Positions 16,597 through 25,695 of a stretch of 64,000 bases of DNA are shown piece after piece (position 1 is the first letter of the stretch; each line of letters starts with the position of its first letter). The translations under genes and the position numbers were made by a program. Origin of the DNA: Bacteroidia bacterium. GTDB taxonomy: Bacteria; Bacteroidota; Bacteroidia; J057; JADKCL01. The stretch covers positions 62,001-126,000 of the forward strand of contig JACJYV010000001.1 of NCBI GenBank assembly GCA_020635905.1, read 5' to 3'. The notes under the pieces were generated by a model. The model was not told the origin of the DNA. It ran no database searches and saw only the letters and a program-made list of their open reading frames with translations.

Positions 16597-19218
16597 TCAG
16601 CGATTAACCACCAGCTTGCGGCTGAGGTTGAGGGTTTCGTTTTGCAGGTTTACAATGTAAATCCCACCAGGTAATGCGCTCAGATCCAGTTGGTGAAGCT
16701 GGCGGCCTGCAGGCAGATTTTCCTGGTGAATCACCGCTCCAAGTGCGTTGGTGAGGGTCAGGAGGGCATTCTGCTGCAAAGGTGAACCCAATTGAATTTC
16801 GGCAGCATTGCGGGCAGGATTGGGAAACAGATCCAACCTTTGAGCCGAAATGGAGGGGGTTTTATCCCTTCCCACGGAGAGGTGGAAACAGTCGTTATTC
16901 TGGCTTTGCCACCAGTTGGTGATGCTGGCCGCATCTTTTTTCAGTTCGCACACGCTGCCCAGGTTATCATTATAATAACCCCGCGACCAGATCACCGCAA
17001 AATCATAGCTGAGGGTATCGCCTGCGGCGAGGTCAATGGGGCCCACGCTGAGCAGAAACCTGCGGTCGAAAGGCTGATTCCCGGCGGAAACTTCACTCCA
17101 GCCAGACGGTGATCCCCCGCAAAAACCTGCGTCTCCTGAGAAAATATAATTGGTTGATGGGCCACTTGCCGTACCCGAATAACCATTTTGTCCGTTATTG
17201 ACCAGATGAGTTCCGTCCTTCCAGCGGGAAGTCAGGTACCCATAATAATGGGATGCCATTTCAGGATTTCCAGTCATGGAAAAGTCATTTTCATAATAAA
17301 CAAATCCTCCCATTCCAATATCATCAGGCGAATTCAACACCACAGATCCCAAAGCAGGCGGATTCAGCCCGTAGCCGGTCGATCCTGCATCATTTGGAGC
17401 GCCATTATAGGCAAAACCCAGATTGAGATTGGTGTCACATCCTACATAATCGTCAGAGTAAGTTCCAATATCAGAATCGACCCACTGGCCAAAATAAAAG
17501 TTGCGGTAATCGTTGCCGCTTTTATTGACCAGATCGTAATGGTAGAAAGTGGTGAAATCCAGGGCTGAATCTGCGCAACCTCCACTGCAATCGTAGGCAT
17601 AAATCATCGCCTCCACCTGAACGCCCAGCTTATCGCCGCCCGTTTCCGTGTGGCTGACCGCATCGTCGTTGAAAATGTAGAAAAGGGCCTCGTCGCCTGC
17701 AATGCAGGGATAATCGCCCGACCAGCCGGGAATGTACTTTCCGTCCCCGTTCACATCCTGAAATGGCGCCAGATGAAAATCTTCACCTGCAGCCACGGAA
17801 CCATGGGCCGGCCAGGTGAGAATGTCGGGGTAATTGGAATAATTCACACTGTTATTGGCAAAATCAGCCTGAAACTGGGCAATCTGGCTTTTGGATAATT
17901 GCCAGATTTTCTGCCAGTTGCCCCACTCAAATTCCCGTGAAAAGGGATTGAAAAGCCTGAATTCCATGCTGTTCAGACCGGCCTGAGTCAGCACTTTTCC
18001 GTCATTCAGCAAAGCACCCTCGGGACCCACAGTTCTGTTTTGCAACAGGGTAAACTGGTAGGTTGCAGGGTCAAGAAATCCCATTTCTCCATTTCCAATC
18101 AACAGGAATTCTGACGGAGTGGTGTAGTAACCCGTGGCACGTGCATAGGCCGAATTTCCGAATGAATAAGGCCCGGGCAGATTGCCCACCACGTTATAAG
18201 TGAGGCCCACTGGGTCGATCAGGCCGATGGAATTGGTGTAATTGGTGGTATTCTCGCCGCCCAGTACGATCACCCGGCCATTGGATTTGATGGCCAGTAC
18301 AGGCAGGTAGCGATTGACCAGCATCTGCGGACCAGCGGTCCAGGAGTTGGTGGCCGGGTCGAAGATGTCCGTAAGTTTGGAACCAAAAGTGGTGGTCAGG
18401 CTGGTGGCCGTGCCACCAGCGATCAGCACCTTGCCATTGGTGATGCCAATGGCCGAATGGCCCTGCCGTGGCGTGGCCGGTCCGGCCACGCTTGTGGAAG
18501 TATTGGTGACCGGGTCATATAATTCCGTGCCGTTGAGCCCGCAAATCAGGATTTTTCCATTATTGAGGGCCGTGACGGAGGAATTTACGTGAAAATGATT
18601 GAGGGTGATTCCTGAAGTGTTATTGAAGGTCGTGGTATCGATGAGGGAAACGGGGTCAGGATTGGGATAACTGGAAATATTATCCCCCACCAGCATCACC
18701 TTCCCATTTGAAAGCAAAACAGCCCGGTAATTGGATTTGGGATTGGTCAGGGTGTGCTGGGTCACCAGATTGGTTTTGTAATCATAGACAGAATAGCCGC
18801 CATCAGCCAGAATCAGGGTTTTTCCTGAAGGAAGATTCAACAAACCGTTTTTCAATGGCTGGTTCAATCCGTCAATGAAGGTATCGCATTGGTAATTTCC
18901 AGTGGTACGGAAGGGGCCGGGAGCGTAATCCACTCCTGACTGGCGATAAGTGGAGGCGGCCACGTGGAGGCCTCCGTTGGCATCCAGGCCGCCCATCCAG
19001 ATGCCTGCGGCAAATGCAGAGTGCTTTCCCTGGTTTTTGGGCACTTCGTAGGCCGGATTTCCGACCAGGTCCCACCACATGTCGCTGCCGTTATAGAAGG
19101 TGGCTTTGACCTGATTGGTTTCGAGCACCGTGCCCGCATCGGGCACGCATTGGGAGAAAGCCTGCAACTGGACCACGAGGCAGACAGAAAGCAAGAAAAG
19201 TGATTTGATTGGGTTCAT
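16597..19218 (-). CDS. Kelch-like secreted protein with T9SS type A sorting domain (copy B)
   Basis: I place the start at 19218, where MNPIKSLFLLSVCLVVQLQAFSQ forms a signal peptide; a longer frame reaches 19281 but would bury it. The 873-residue product has the same order as copy A: an ETNQVKATFYNGSDMWWDL block, a NGK-rich Kelch-like propeller, DVNGDGKYIPGWSGDYPC, and a T9SS type A sorting domain (LFPNPARN to KLVVNR). Small insertions distinguish it from copy A. Tandem paralogues of T9SS cargo suggest surface diversification. A terminator lies 34 bases downstream, so the two copies are probably transcribed separately. Confidence 0.85.
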   Translation of the reverse strand: MNPIKSLFLLSVCLVVQLQAFSQCVPDAGTVLETNQVKATFYNGSDMWWDLVGNPAYEVPKNQGKHSAFAAGIWMGGLDANGGLHVAASTYRQSGVDYAPGPFRTTGNYQCDTFIDGLNQPLKNGLLNLPSGKTLILADGGYSVYDYKTNLVTQHTLTNPKSNYRAVLLSNGKVMLVGDNISSYPNPDPVSLIDTTTFNNTSGITLNHFHVNSSVTALNNGKILICGLNGTELYDPVTNTSTSVAGPATPRQGHSAIGITNGKVLIAGGTATSLTTTFGSKLTDIFDPATNSWTAGPQMLVNRYLPVLAIKSNGRVIVLGGENTTNYTNSIGLIDPVGLTYNVVGNLPGPYSFGNSAYARATGYYTTPSEFLLIGNGEMGFLDPATYQFTLLQNRTVGPEGALLNDGKVLTQAGLNSMEFRLFNPFSREFEWGNWQKIWQLSKSQIAQFQADFANNSVNYSNYPDILTWPAHGSVAAGEDFHLAPFQDVNGDGKYIPGWSGDYPCIAGDEALFYIFNDDAVSHTETGGDKLGVQVEAMIYAYDCSGGCADSALDFTTFYHYDLVNKSGNDYRNFYFGQWVDSDIGTYSDDYVGCDTNLNLGFAYNGAPNDAGSTGYGLNPPALGSVVLNSPDDIGMGGFVYYENDFSMTGNPEMASHYYGYLTSRWKDGTHLVNNGQNGYSGTASGPSTNYIFSGDAGFCGGSPSGWSEVSAGNQPFDRRFLLSVGPIDLAAGDTLSYDFAVIWSRGYYNDNLGSVCELKKDAASITNWWQSQNNDCFHLSVGRDKTPSISAQRLDLFPNPARNAAEIQLGSPLQQNALLTLTNALGAVIHQENLPAGRQLHQLDLSALPGGIYIVNLQNETLNLSRKLVVNR

Positions 19219-19251
19219 ACGGGATAAAGATTTTACATTCAAAGGATTTAA

Positions 19252-19281
19252 GTGAGTGTGCAAAACGGGGTTTTGACTCAC
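19252..19281 (-). promoter_or_regulatory. Hairpin upstream of copy B
   Basis: GTGAGT (19252-19257) pairs with ACTCAC (19276-19281), and CAAAA (19261-19265) pairs with TTTTG (19271-19275), with a 3-base bulge and a CGGGG loop. It lies 33 bases before the start codon, so it could be an operator or a leader-RNA structure. No such element is seen before copy A. Confidence 0.35.
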
Positions 19282-19304
19282 TCAAATAAGTATAAAATCC
19301 ATCC

Positions 19305-19350
19305 ATTTGCCCGCACAAAACAGGGCATTTGTTACACAATTCACCTCTAA
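19305..19350 (-). promoter_or_regulatory. Upstream block shared by the two Kelch-like genes (copy B)
   Basis: It is the counterpart of 16367-16411: CCCGCACAAAA, then a TTAC element and CAATTCACC appear in the same order and at a similar distance from the start codon. Confidence 0.35.
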
Positions 19351-19480
19351 ACCAGGCTTAAAATTCCACCAAACACTACCCAAGTACCCCGTCTCAGGCT
19401 TTTATTTTGAAAAAATGATTACTCAGTTTGAAAAAATCCCTGTCCTGACGAAAAATGTTACCCAAGCCCTCCCAGCTGAA

Positions 19481-21040
19481 TCAATTGGGGCCATGCAAAT
19501 CCAGGTAACGCACGGTTCCTGATACTCCCTGCTCATATTCAAAGACTGAAATCAGGTGCATCTGTGAGGGCTGGGGAATAAAATCCAAAGCCAGGCGCTG
19601 TACGGGATTTTCCAGGTTGAAAAAGTGCTCAAAGATGACCCTGCCCCACATATCCTGAATCCGAACCAAGCCCTTGCGGAATGATCCCTTGCCGAAATCA
19701 AGGCTTAAGCCTGGGTTGGAAGAAAAGGCAACAAAGTGAAACTTATGATCCAGAGAGAATTGCAATTCGGCATACTCCGTTTTAACCGTTCGTCCGGCGG
19801 CGTTAATCAGTGAAAATTTGTAGATAATTCCACCCTCCATTTCAGGAAAATCATTCAGATTCACCTCAGAATTTGCACTTACAGCCTGGCGGCCAATTTC
19901 CCTGAAATCATGAAACTCATCCATCCTTTCCACTTTTAGCATAGACCCTTCTGAAGCTGCATACACCTTACAATTCAACTGAACCTCCTCATCTGCCTGC
20001 TTTGCAGTGGGCGCAAGTCCGGCAAACGGAAGCGGGGAGGCACACTGAATTTCCAATTCCATGTAAACAGGCAGGTGGTCTGACATATAATACAAGGCAT
20101 TGATGACGCTGTCGGGCTCAGATGTATTGTGAGGCAAATCATTCACACTCACATTATAATGCAACCCATCCTGGCCTACCGCGCGGTAGGAGCCGGGCAG
20201 GTACCTCACCCGGCCCGTTCCCGACATGACGCTGGATGAAACAAGGATCTGGTCAAAACGATCATCCATGCCACTGCTGGAACCGTCTCCCCCCAATTGG
20301 TTCAAACGGGTACACTGGGTATGTATGGAGGCAAAAGAGGAATTATTACTCCAGGTTCCAGGTTGGTTGATGGGGTCAATGAAAGGATAGGTACCCGTGG
20401 TGGTAATGGTCTGATAGGCCGCTTCAGAACTGTTGTACACATTGAAATCACCCGCAAAAACATTATTTCTGAGGGTCGGCTGAGTGTTCAGGTAGTTGCG
20501 CAGCTTTGTGACTTCCGTATTTCTGCGGTTTCGGTCAGAAGAGGTGTTTCCGGCTTTGAGGTGGGTTACATAAAAATCAACAAAAATGGTGTCCTGTCCG
20601 CTCCCATTGCAGTAAAGGGTGTAGCGGTTGATGTCCCTGAGATCGGTCAGAATGGTATCCTGGCTGTACAAAGTCAGCTTATCATGATTATAATACAACA
20701 TGTTGTGCAGGGTGTTATTACTGGTGGAGAAATTGGTAAGATAGGTTGCTGCACTGTAATTTGATTTCCCATAAATGTTGAGGGATTCATTGAGAATCTG
20801 GGCAGAGGCCGCTGCATTACTCAATTCACACACCATAAATACATCTGGTTCCACATATTGCAGAATTTTAGCCAGGGTATCCTGGCGATTGGGAATGCCC
20901 CCGCCGCCAAACTGAAAGTTCAGCAGATTATAAACCATGACCCTGAGCGTGTCCTGGGCCTGGAGGCTTCCATGCAAAGTGAAAAAAAGAAGCAATAAAA
21001 TCCCAAAAGTCCTGATAATTCTGGAAGTAAAATTTCTCAT
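19481..21040 (-). CDS. Secreted endonuclease/exonuclease/phosphatase-family protein
   Basis: I start at ATG 21040, which gives a signal peptide (MRNFTSRIIRTFGILLLLFFTLHGSLQAQ); a longer frame reaches 21148 without a better signal. The 519-residue product contains the EEP fold from about residue 30 to 350: RVMVYNLLNF at the start, PDVFMVCEL with the metal-binding Glu, GDFNVYNSSEAA (Asp/Asn pair) and SDHLPVYMELE at the end. This family includes DNase I-like nucleases and phosphodiesterases. The last 70 residues resemble a degenerate T9SS type A sorting domain (SNPGLSLDF), so it is likely exported. The substrate is unknown. Confidence 0.82.
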   Translation of the reverse strand: MRNFTSRIIRTFGILLLLFFTLHGSLQAQDTLRVMVYNLLNFQFGGGGIPNRQDTLAKILQYVEPDVFMVCELSNAAASAQILNESLNIYGKSNYSAATYLTNFSTSNNTLHNMLYYNHDKLTLYSQDTILTDLRDINRYTLYCNGSGQDTIFVDFYVTHLKAGNTSSDRNRRNTEVTKLRNYLNTQPTLRNNVFAGDFNVYNSSEAAYQTITTTGTYPFIDPINQPGTWSNNSSFASIHTQCTRLNQLGGDGSSSGMDDRFDQILVSSSVMSGTGRVRYLPGSYRAVGQDGLHYNVSVNDLPHNTSEPDSVINALYYMSDHLPVYMELEIQCASPLPFAGLAPTAKQADEEVQLNCKVYAASEGSMLKVERMDEFHDFREIGRQAVSANSEVNLNDFPEMEGGIIYKFSLINAAGRTVKTEYAELQFSLDHKFHFVAFSSNPGLSLDFGKGSFRKGLVRIQDMWGRVIFEHFFNLENPVQRLALDFIPQPSQMHLISVFEYEQGVSGTVRYLDLHGPN

Positions 21041-21160
21041 TTGAACCTCGTTAGGTGAAAAATACTTAGCTTTCCAGAGGAGTCTTATTCCAAACAATAA
21101 TATCAAAAAAAGAATTCGATCAACCAACAATTTCCCCTCAAATCTCACTTACGGGGCTTC

Positions 21161-22321
21161 CTATTTTATACTTTTCAATATTTCCGCTCCCTTCCTCAAC
21201 GTTTCTTCTCCTTTGGCAAAGCAAAATCTCAGGACCTGCTGATCGTGCCGTTCGTGGTAAAAAACAGAAACAGGAATAGAGGCAATTCCATTTTCAGCGG
21301 TCAGTTTGCGGGCAAATTCAAAATCTCCCAGCTTACTCAAACCCTGGTAAGACAGCAATTGAAAATAAGTGCCACCACACTTCAGGGGCTTGAAAGTGCT
21401 TCCTTTGAGTTGATTCAGAAAATAGTCCCGTTTTTCCTGATAAAACCCCGCCAGATTGGCAAACCACTCATTATTTTCCATGAAATCTGCCAGGGCCAGC
21501 TGGAAGGGAGTTGAGGTGGAGAAGGTAAGAAACTGGTGAATTTTTCGAAATTCACGGGTCAGATAGGCAGGGGCCATGCAATAACCCACTTTCCAGCCAG
21601 TGCAATGAAAGCTCTTCCCAAAGGAGGAAATAACCATGCTGCGCCGGGCCAGTTCGGGATGGCGGGCCATACTCTCATGCCGTTTTCCATCAAAAATGAT
21701 GTGTTCATACACCTCATCGCTCAGAATCACGATCTCCGTGCCCTTCACGATTTTTGTCAGTTCGGCCACATCCTCCTCAGAAAGCACAGCTCCCGTGGGA
21801 TTGTGAGGAAAATTGAGCAAAATCATGCGGGTTTTACGCCTGATCAGCTTTTTTACCTGATTCCAGGGAATGTGATAATCTGGGTACTGGAGGGGCACAA
21901 ATACAGGCACTCCCCCGTTCAGTTCAATGGCAGGAATGTATGAATCGTAGGCAGGTTCAAAGACAATGACCTCATCGCCCGGGTTCACAATCGCAGTAAT
22001 GGCTGCAAAAAGAGCCTCTGTGGCGCCCGAAGTAACCGTAATTTCTGACTCAGGATCGTATTTTGCCCCGTAAAAATCACCCGCCAGACTGGCGATGCGT
22101 TCCCGCAGCGAAGCTGCGCCCGTAGAGGGGGAATACTGGTTTCCCCCGTTTTTCAAATGCCAGCTGACCCGGTCGGTCAGCGCGGGATCAGGCTCAAAAT
22201 CAGGAAACCCCTGCGACAAATTGATTGCCCCGTGTTCGCGGGCCAAAGCAGACATTACTGAGAAAACAGAAGTGCCTGTCTGGGGTAATTTGGATATCAC
22301 TGAAACCTGTTCCGTTGCCAT
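21161..22321 (-). CDS. Methionine-type aminotransferase (class I/II, PLP-dependent)
   Basis: The 386-residue cytosolic enzyme has fold-type I aminotransferase landmarks: INLSQGFPDFEPD near residue 33, VTSGATEALFAAI near 95, NFPHNPTGAVLSEEDV near 170, SDEVYEHIIFDG near 200, and the PLP lysine in SSFGKSFHCTGWKVGY near 235. These variants match the YbdL/methionine aminotransferase subgroup, which transaminates methionine or aromatic amino acids, rather than general aspartate aminotransferases. It lies alone between genes of other pathways; the divergent OmpA/TPR lipoprotein gene starts 214 bases away. Confidence 0.88.
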   Translation of the reverse strand: MATEQVSVISKLPQTGTSVFSVMSALAREHGAINLSQGFPDFEPDPALTDRVSWHLKNGGNQYSPSTGAASLRERIASLAGDFYGAKYDPESEITVTSGATEALFAAITAIVNPGDEVIVFEPAYDSYIPAIELNGGVPVFVPLQYPDYHIPWNQVKKLIRRKTRMILLNFPHNPTGAVLSEEDVAELTKIVKGTEIVILSDEVYEHIIFDGKRHESMARHPELARRSMVISSFGKSFHCTGWKVGYCMAPAYLTREFRKIHQFLTFSTSTPFQLALADFMENNEWFANLAGFYQEKRDYFLNQLKGSTFKPLKCGGTYFQLLSYQGLSKLGDFEFARKLTAENGIASIPVSVFYHERHDQQVLRFCFAKGEETLRKGAEILKSIK

Positions 22322-22452
22322 AACTGTCCTTTACAAGGGATTTTTCGAAAGATCAGAAATTCCCAGCCAAAGAGGAAAATAAAATTTATGTGGATAATTT
22401 GTGGATTTCTACGGAAAATTGGGCAAAATGAGCAAAATTTGAAGGTTTTATT

Positions 22453-22483
22453 TTCGTAAATGTGTAGAAATTTTATAGATTTG
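22453..22483 (+). promoter_or_regulatory. Candidate Bacteroidota-type promoter
   Basis: TAGATTTG at 22476-22483 fits the -7 consensus TAnnTTTG, and TTCG at 22453-22456 fits the -33 element TTTG at three of four positions with a 19-base spacer. It lies 53 bases before the lipoprotein gene. Confidence 0.5.
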
Positions 22484-22535
22484 TCGATCTTGTTAGAAAC
22501 ATAAAGCCATTTTTAGAATAATAATCGCAACACAA

Positions 22536-24476
22536 ATGGAGACACGAACCGGAAGCAATTTCAGGTTAAATCAATTTCTCGGCCTGGCATTTGCAGCCTT
22601 GTTGCTGGTTACTGCCTGTACACCTGAAGGCGTAATCAACAAAACCCGATATAATGGGGAAAAAGTCACAAATACCTGTGACACTTTTACCGAAGAAGTC
22701 AATCAGATCATTAACGGCAACAGCAACCCCTCTGATCTGGTGGTAGCCGAGTATGACAACAGCGATTTCGACTATTATTATCTGGAGCCTGGTCAGTGGG
22801 AAGTAAAAGACGGAAGCCTCAATTACCGTCTGGCCCAGGATCTTGAATACGGCAAATACCTCACCAAAGGAGTGGCCATTCACGTGGTGGCTTCCTATGC
22901 CTCCCTCGACCACCTCGCCAACATTGAAAGCCCCAACGCGGGCGATATTGGCACCCTGATCGTGGACGAAGCCTACTACAACTCTCACAAAGATCCTTTC
23001 TTCCTGTACCAGATTCCCGTCAGCGACGACATCACAGGCAAGCAGATTTCCCTGAAATTTTCTGTAGTCAAATACAAAAAAGGCAAGATTAAAAAAGTAT
23101 TCTGCAACAGCGTGGAAGTGCCCCTCGGCCCTGTTACCCCCGCCTGCTGCTCTTTCCTTCCCTGGGAAGGCTCCTCTCTCCAGTCCGTGATTGAGATGCC
23201 CGATGTTGACATCAAAGATGAAACCTACCGCTACCGTGGATTCACAGGTACCCTGGACCTCATCTTCCCCGAAAACTCCACCCAGTTCGACAAAAAACTC
23301 CTCTCCTCTGCGATTAAGGATCATATCAAGAAATACGACTCCCTTGGTTTCAAAGCCCGCAACATCAAACTCGAAGGTTGGGCCTCACTGGGTGGAAAAG
23401 AAGATTTCAACCAGAAACTTTCTGAAAAACGCGCCAAAGCCGTTTATGACGATCTCAACTCTGGCATGAAAGACACCACCATCACCATGGAATACCAGGG
23501 TAAAGGTGAAGACTGGGAACGTCTCGTGCTGCTGACCAAAACTTCAGTTCTCTCAGGAGAAGAGCAGTCTGCCGTACTGGGCATCGCCAACGGTCCCGGC
23601 ACCAACGACGAGAAAGAAGCCGAAATGCGTAAACTCCCCTTCTGGAACAAACTGGTGGAAGAAGTGATCGTGAATACCCGTCACACCTTTGTGACTTTCA
23701 ACTTCGATTACCAGCCCGACAAAATGTGGATTGAGTACTACCCTTCTCAAATCCCCGTAATGTCCAAAGAGCTTTACAACATTGCCGAAAAAACCATGGT
23801 TATTGGTCGCTGGCAAAGCGGAGACACCAAAAAAGGTCTCAAAACCCTCGATATCCTCATTGGCAACAACAAAAAAGGCAACCTGTTTGCCATGCGCTCT
23901 ACTTATCACTTTGGAAATAACGACTTCCAGAGCGCCATCGCCGACATTGAAAAGGCCCTGCTGATCGACAAAGGCAATACCCAGTATGCCTTGGCTGGTC
24001 TGGCTTACAAAACCAAATTTGCCGACAACTACGACATCAAAGAGCGTATGGATATGCTCGACATGTACAACGATTACATCAACCAGTTCCCCAACAACCG
24101 TGGCCTGCACTTCAACCGCGCAGTCATGATGGACAAAGTTGGTGCGATCTCTGGTGCAATGAAAGAATACTCTGAGCTGCTCGAAGGAAATCAGGCCAGC
24201 GCTGCAAACCTCAACAACCGTGGGGTGGCAAAACTGAAAACCAACCGCATCACTGAAGCTCAGGCTGATTTCAAAGCGGCTACTGAAAAAGATCCCAAGC
24301 TGGCTGAAGCCTATTTCAACCTGGCCCTGATCAACGCCATCCGCGGCTTTACCAATAAAGCCACTGACAATCTGGACAAAGCCCTGATGTACAATGCTGA
24401 TCTGAAGAAAGAGATTTTCAGCAACAAGGCTTTCCGGGTGATGAAAGAAACTCCTGCTTTCGACAAATACCGCTAA
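22536..24476 (+). CDS. OmpA-like/TPR lipoprotein
   Basis: The 646-residue protein has a lipoprotein signal (LLLVTAC, Cys near residue 28). Residues about 30-220 are unrecognised. Residues about 230-390 include an OmpA-like segment (LEGWASLGGKEDFNQKLSEKRAKAVYDDL), the part that in OmpA domains faces peptidoglycan, though it is interrupted by an insertion. Residues about 430-640 contain TPR repeats (NLNNRGVAKLKTNRITEAQADF, LAEAYFNLALINAIRG). It is probably a periplasmic cell-wall-anchored scaffold at the outer membrane. Strong codon bias toward C-ending codons suggests high expression. A promoter and a strong terminator bracket it as a single-gene unit. Confidence 0.8.
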   Translation: METRTGSNFRLNQFLGLAFAALLLVTACTPEGVINKTRYNGEKVTNTCDTFTEEVNQIINGNSNPSDLVVAEYDNSDFDYYYLEPGQWEVKDGSLNYRLAQDLEYGKYLTKGVAIHVVASYASLDHLANIESPNAGDIGTLIVDEAYYNSHKDPFFLYQIPVSDDITGKQISLKFSVVKYKKGKIKKVFCNSVEVPLGPVTPACCSFLPWEGSSLQSVIEMPDVDIKDETYRYRGFTGTLDLIFPENSTQFDKKLLSSAIKDHIKKYDSLGFKARNIKLEGWASLGGKEDFNQKLSEKRAKAVYDDLNSGMKDTTITMEYQGKGEDWERLVLLTKTSVLSGEEQSAVLGIANGPGTNDEKEAEMRKLPFWNKLVEEVIVNTRHTFVTFNFDYQPDKMWIEYYPSQIPVMSKELYNIAEKTMVIGRWQSGDTKKGLKTLDILIGNNKKGNLFAMRSTYHFGNNDFQSAIADIEKALLIDKGNTQYALAGLAYKTKFADNYDIKERMDMLDMYNDYINQFPNNRGLHFNRAVMMDKVGAISGAMKEYSELLEGNQASAANLNNRGVAKLKTNRITEAQADFKAATEKDPKLAEAYFNLALINAIRGFTNKATDNLDKALMYNADLKKEIFSNKAFRVMKETPAFDKYR

Positions 24477-24492
24477 GCAAGGAAAACCCTAT

Positions 24493-24527
24493 AAAAAAAG
24501 CCTCCTGAAATCCAGGGGGCTTTTTTA
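24493..24527 (+). terminator. Rho-independent terminator
   Basis: AGCC-T-CCTG pairs with CAGG-G-GGCT around an AAATC loop, and a run of six T follows. It lies 17 bases after the lipoprotein stop codon and just before dinB. Confidence 0.85.
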
Positions 24528-24536
24528 TTTTACGGC

Positions 24537-25616
24537 ATGGAAGAGATTCGCAAGATCATTCACATCGACATGGACGCATTTTATGCGTCTGTGGAGCAGC
24601 GTGACAATCCTGACTTGCGGGGGAAACCCATCGCTGTAGGAGGCTCTCCCAATGGCCGGGGTGTGGTCATGACCGCCAGCTACGAAGCCCGCAAGTACGG
24701 GGTGGGATCGGCCATGCCTTCCAAAAGGGCCATTCAGCTTTGCCCCTTCCTCACCTTCGTACCGCCCCGTTTTGAAGCCTACAAAGAGGCATCCCGTAAA
24801 ATCCGGGAGATTTTTCACCGCTACACCGACCTGATCGAACCTCTTTCCCTGGATGAAGCCTATCTGGATGTGACCGAAAACAAGATCAATCACGCCAAAG
24901 CCATCCACATTGCCCGCCTGATCAAGCAGGATATTCGCAATGAATTGAATCTGACCGCATCAGCAGGGGTTTCTTATAATAAATTTCTGGCCAAAATGGC
25001 CTCTGGACTGCAAAAACCGGACGGTTTGAGCTATCTCAGCCCTGAAAAGGGCCCTGCTTTTGTGGCAGAACTTCCCGTGGGTAAATTTCATGGGATCGGG
25101 AAAGCCACTGCGGAAAAGCTCAATAAAATGGGCATTTTCAAGGGAAGCGATCTCCTTGAGCGGTCAGAAACTGACTTGGCCCTGCGTTTTGGGAAAATGG
25201 GGCGCCACTTTTACCAGATCGCCCGCGGCATTGATCACCGCAAAGTCACCCCCAATCGCCCCCTGAAATCGGCCAGCGTGGAAGACACCTTTTCCGAGGA
25301 CACCAGCGACCTCAATTTTCTGGATGAGAAAATCGAATATCTGGCTGAAATTCTCATGGGCAGGCTGGATAAAAAAAGGAATTACGGCAAAACCATCAAT
25401 CTCAAGGTTAAATTCAGCGATTTCTCACAGGTAACCCGTTCCCGCACCGCGGATACCCTGGTCACGGAGGCCAAAATCCTGGCTCTGAACTGTCAGGAAT
25501 TGCTGCGTTTTACGGAAGCAGGCAATCGCAGCGTCCGCCTGATTGGGGTAGGCATATCCAATTTCCCCGACGAAGACCTCGATGAGCAAACAGGCCAATT
25601 GAGCCTGTTTGAGTAG
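24537..25616 (+). CDS. dinB: DNA polymerase IV (Y family)
   Basis: The 359-residue protein is an error-prone translesion polymerase of the normal DinB length. Catalytic residues are visible in HIDMDAFYASVEQ (first metal-binding Asp) and SLDEAYLDVT (Asp-Glu pair); SYEARKYGVGSAMPSKRA is the typical fingers segment. The helix-hairpin-helix region includes LPVGKFHGIGKATAEKLNKMGI, and the little-finger domain follows from about residue 240. The C-terminus (EQTGQLSLFE) resembles a beta-clamp binding motif (QLSLF). The ATG lies inside the tail of the preceding terminator, leaving little room for a promoter, so some read-through may be needed. Confidence 0.95.
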   Translation: MEEIRKIIHIDMDAFYASVEQRDNPDLRGKPIAVGGSPNGRGVVMTASYEARKYGVGSAMPSKRAIQLCPFLTFVPPRFEAYKEASRKIREIFHRYTDLIEPLSLDEAYLDVTENKINHAKAIHIARLIKQDIRNELNLTASAGVSYNKFLAKMASGLQKPDGLSYLSPEKGPAFVAELPVGKFHGIGKATAEKLNKMGIFKGSDLLERSETDLALRFGKMGRHFYQIARGIDHRKVTPNRPLKSASVEDTFSEDTSDLNFLDEKIEYLAEILMGRLDKKRNYGKTINLKVKFSDFSQVTRSRTADTLVTEAKILALNCQELLRFTEAGNRSVRLIGVGISNFPDEDLDEQTGQLSLFE

Positions 25617-25695
25617 ATTTTTGCAGGAAGTTTCAGTAAAAACTGCAACCGTAAACAGCAAACCGTCGACCGTAAACTGTAGACCGTCGACCGTC
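25617..25695. repeat. Word-like repeats between convergent genes
   Basis: Between dinB and the convergent adhesin gene are three variants of a 14-16 base word: CGTAAACAGCAAAC, CGACCGTAAACTGTAG and CGTCGACCGTC. They resemble the repeats near 10.7 kb and 61.1 kb (GGTTTAC and its complement). No terminator is evident. Confidence 0.45.

Noticed and set aside
22566..23324. Minus-strand frame of 252 codons opposite the OmpA/TPR lipoprotein gene
   Set aside because: It is antisense to a supported gene with strong codon bias; no start or domain.
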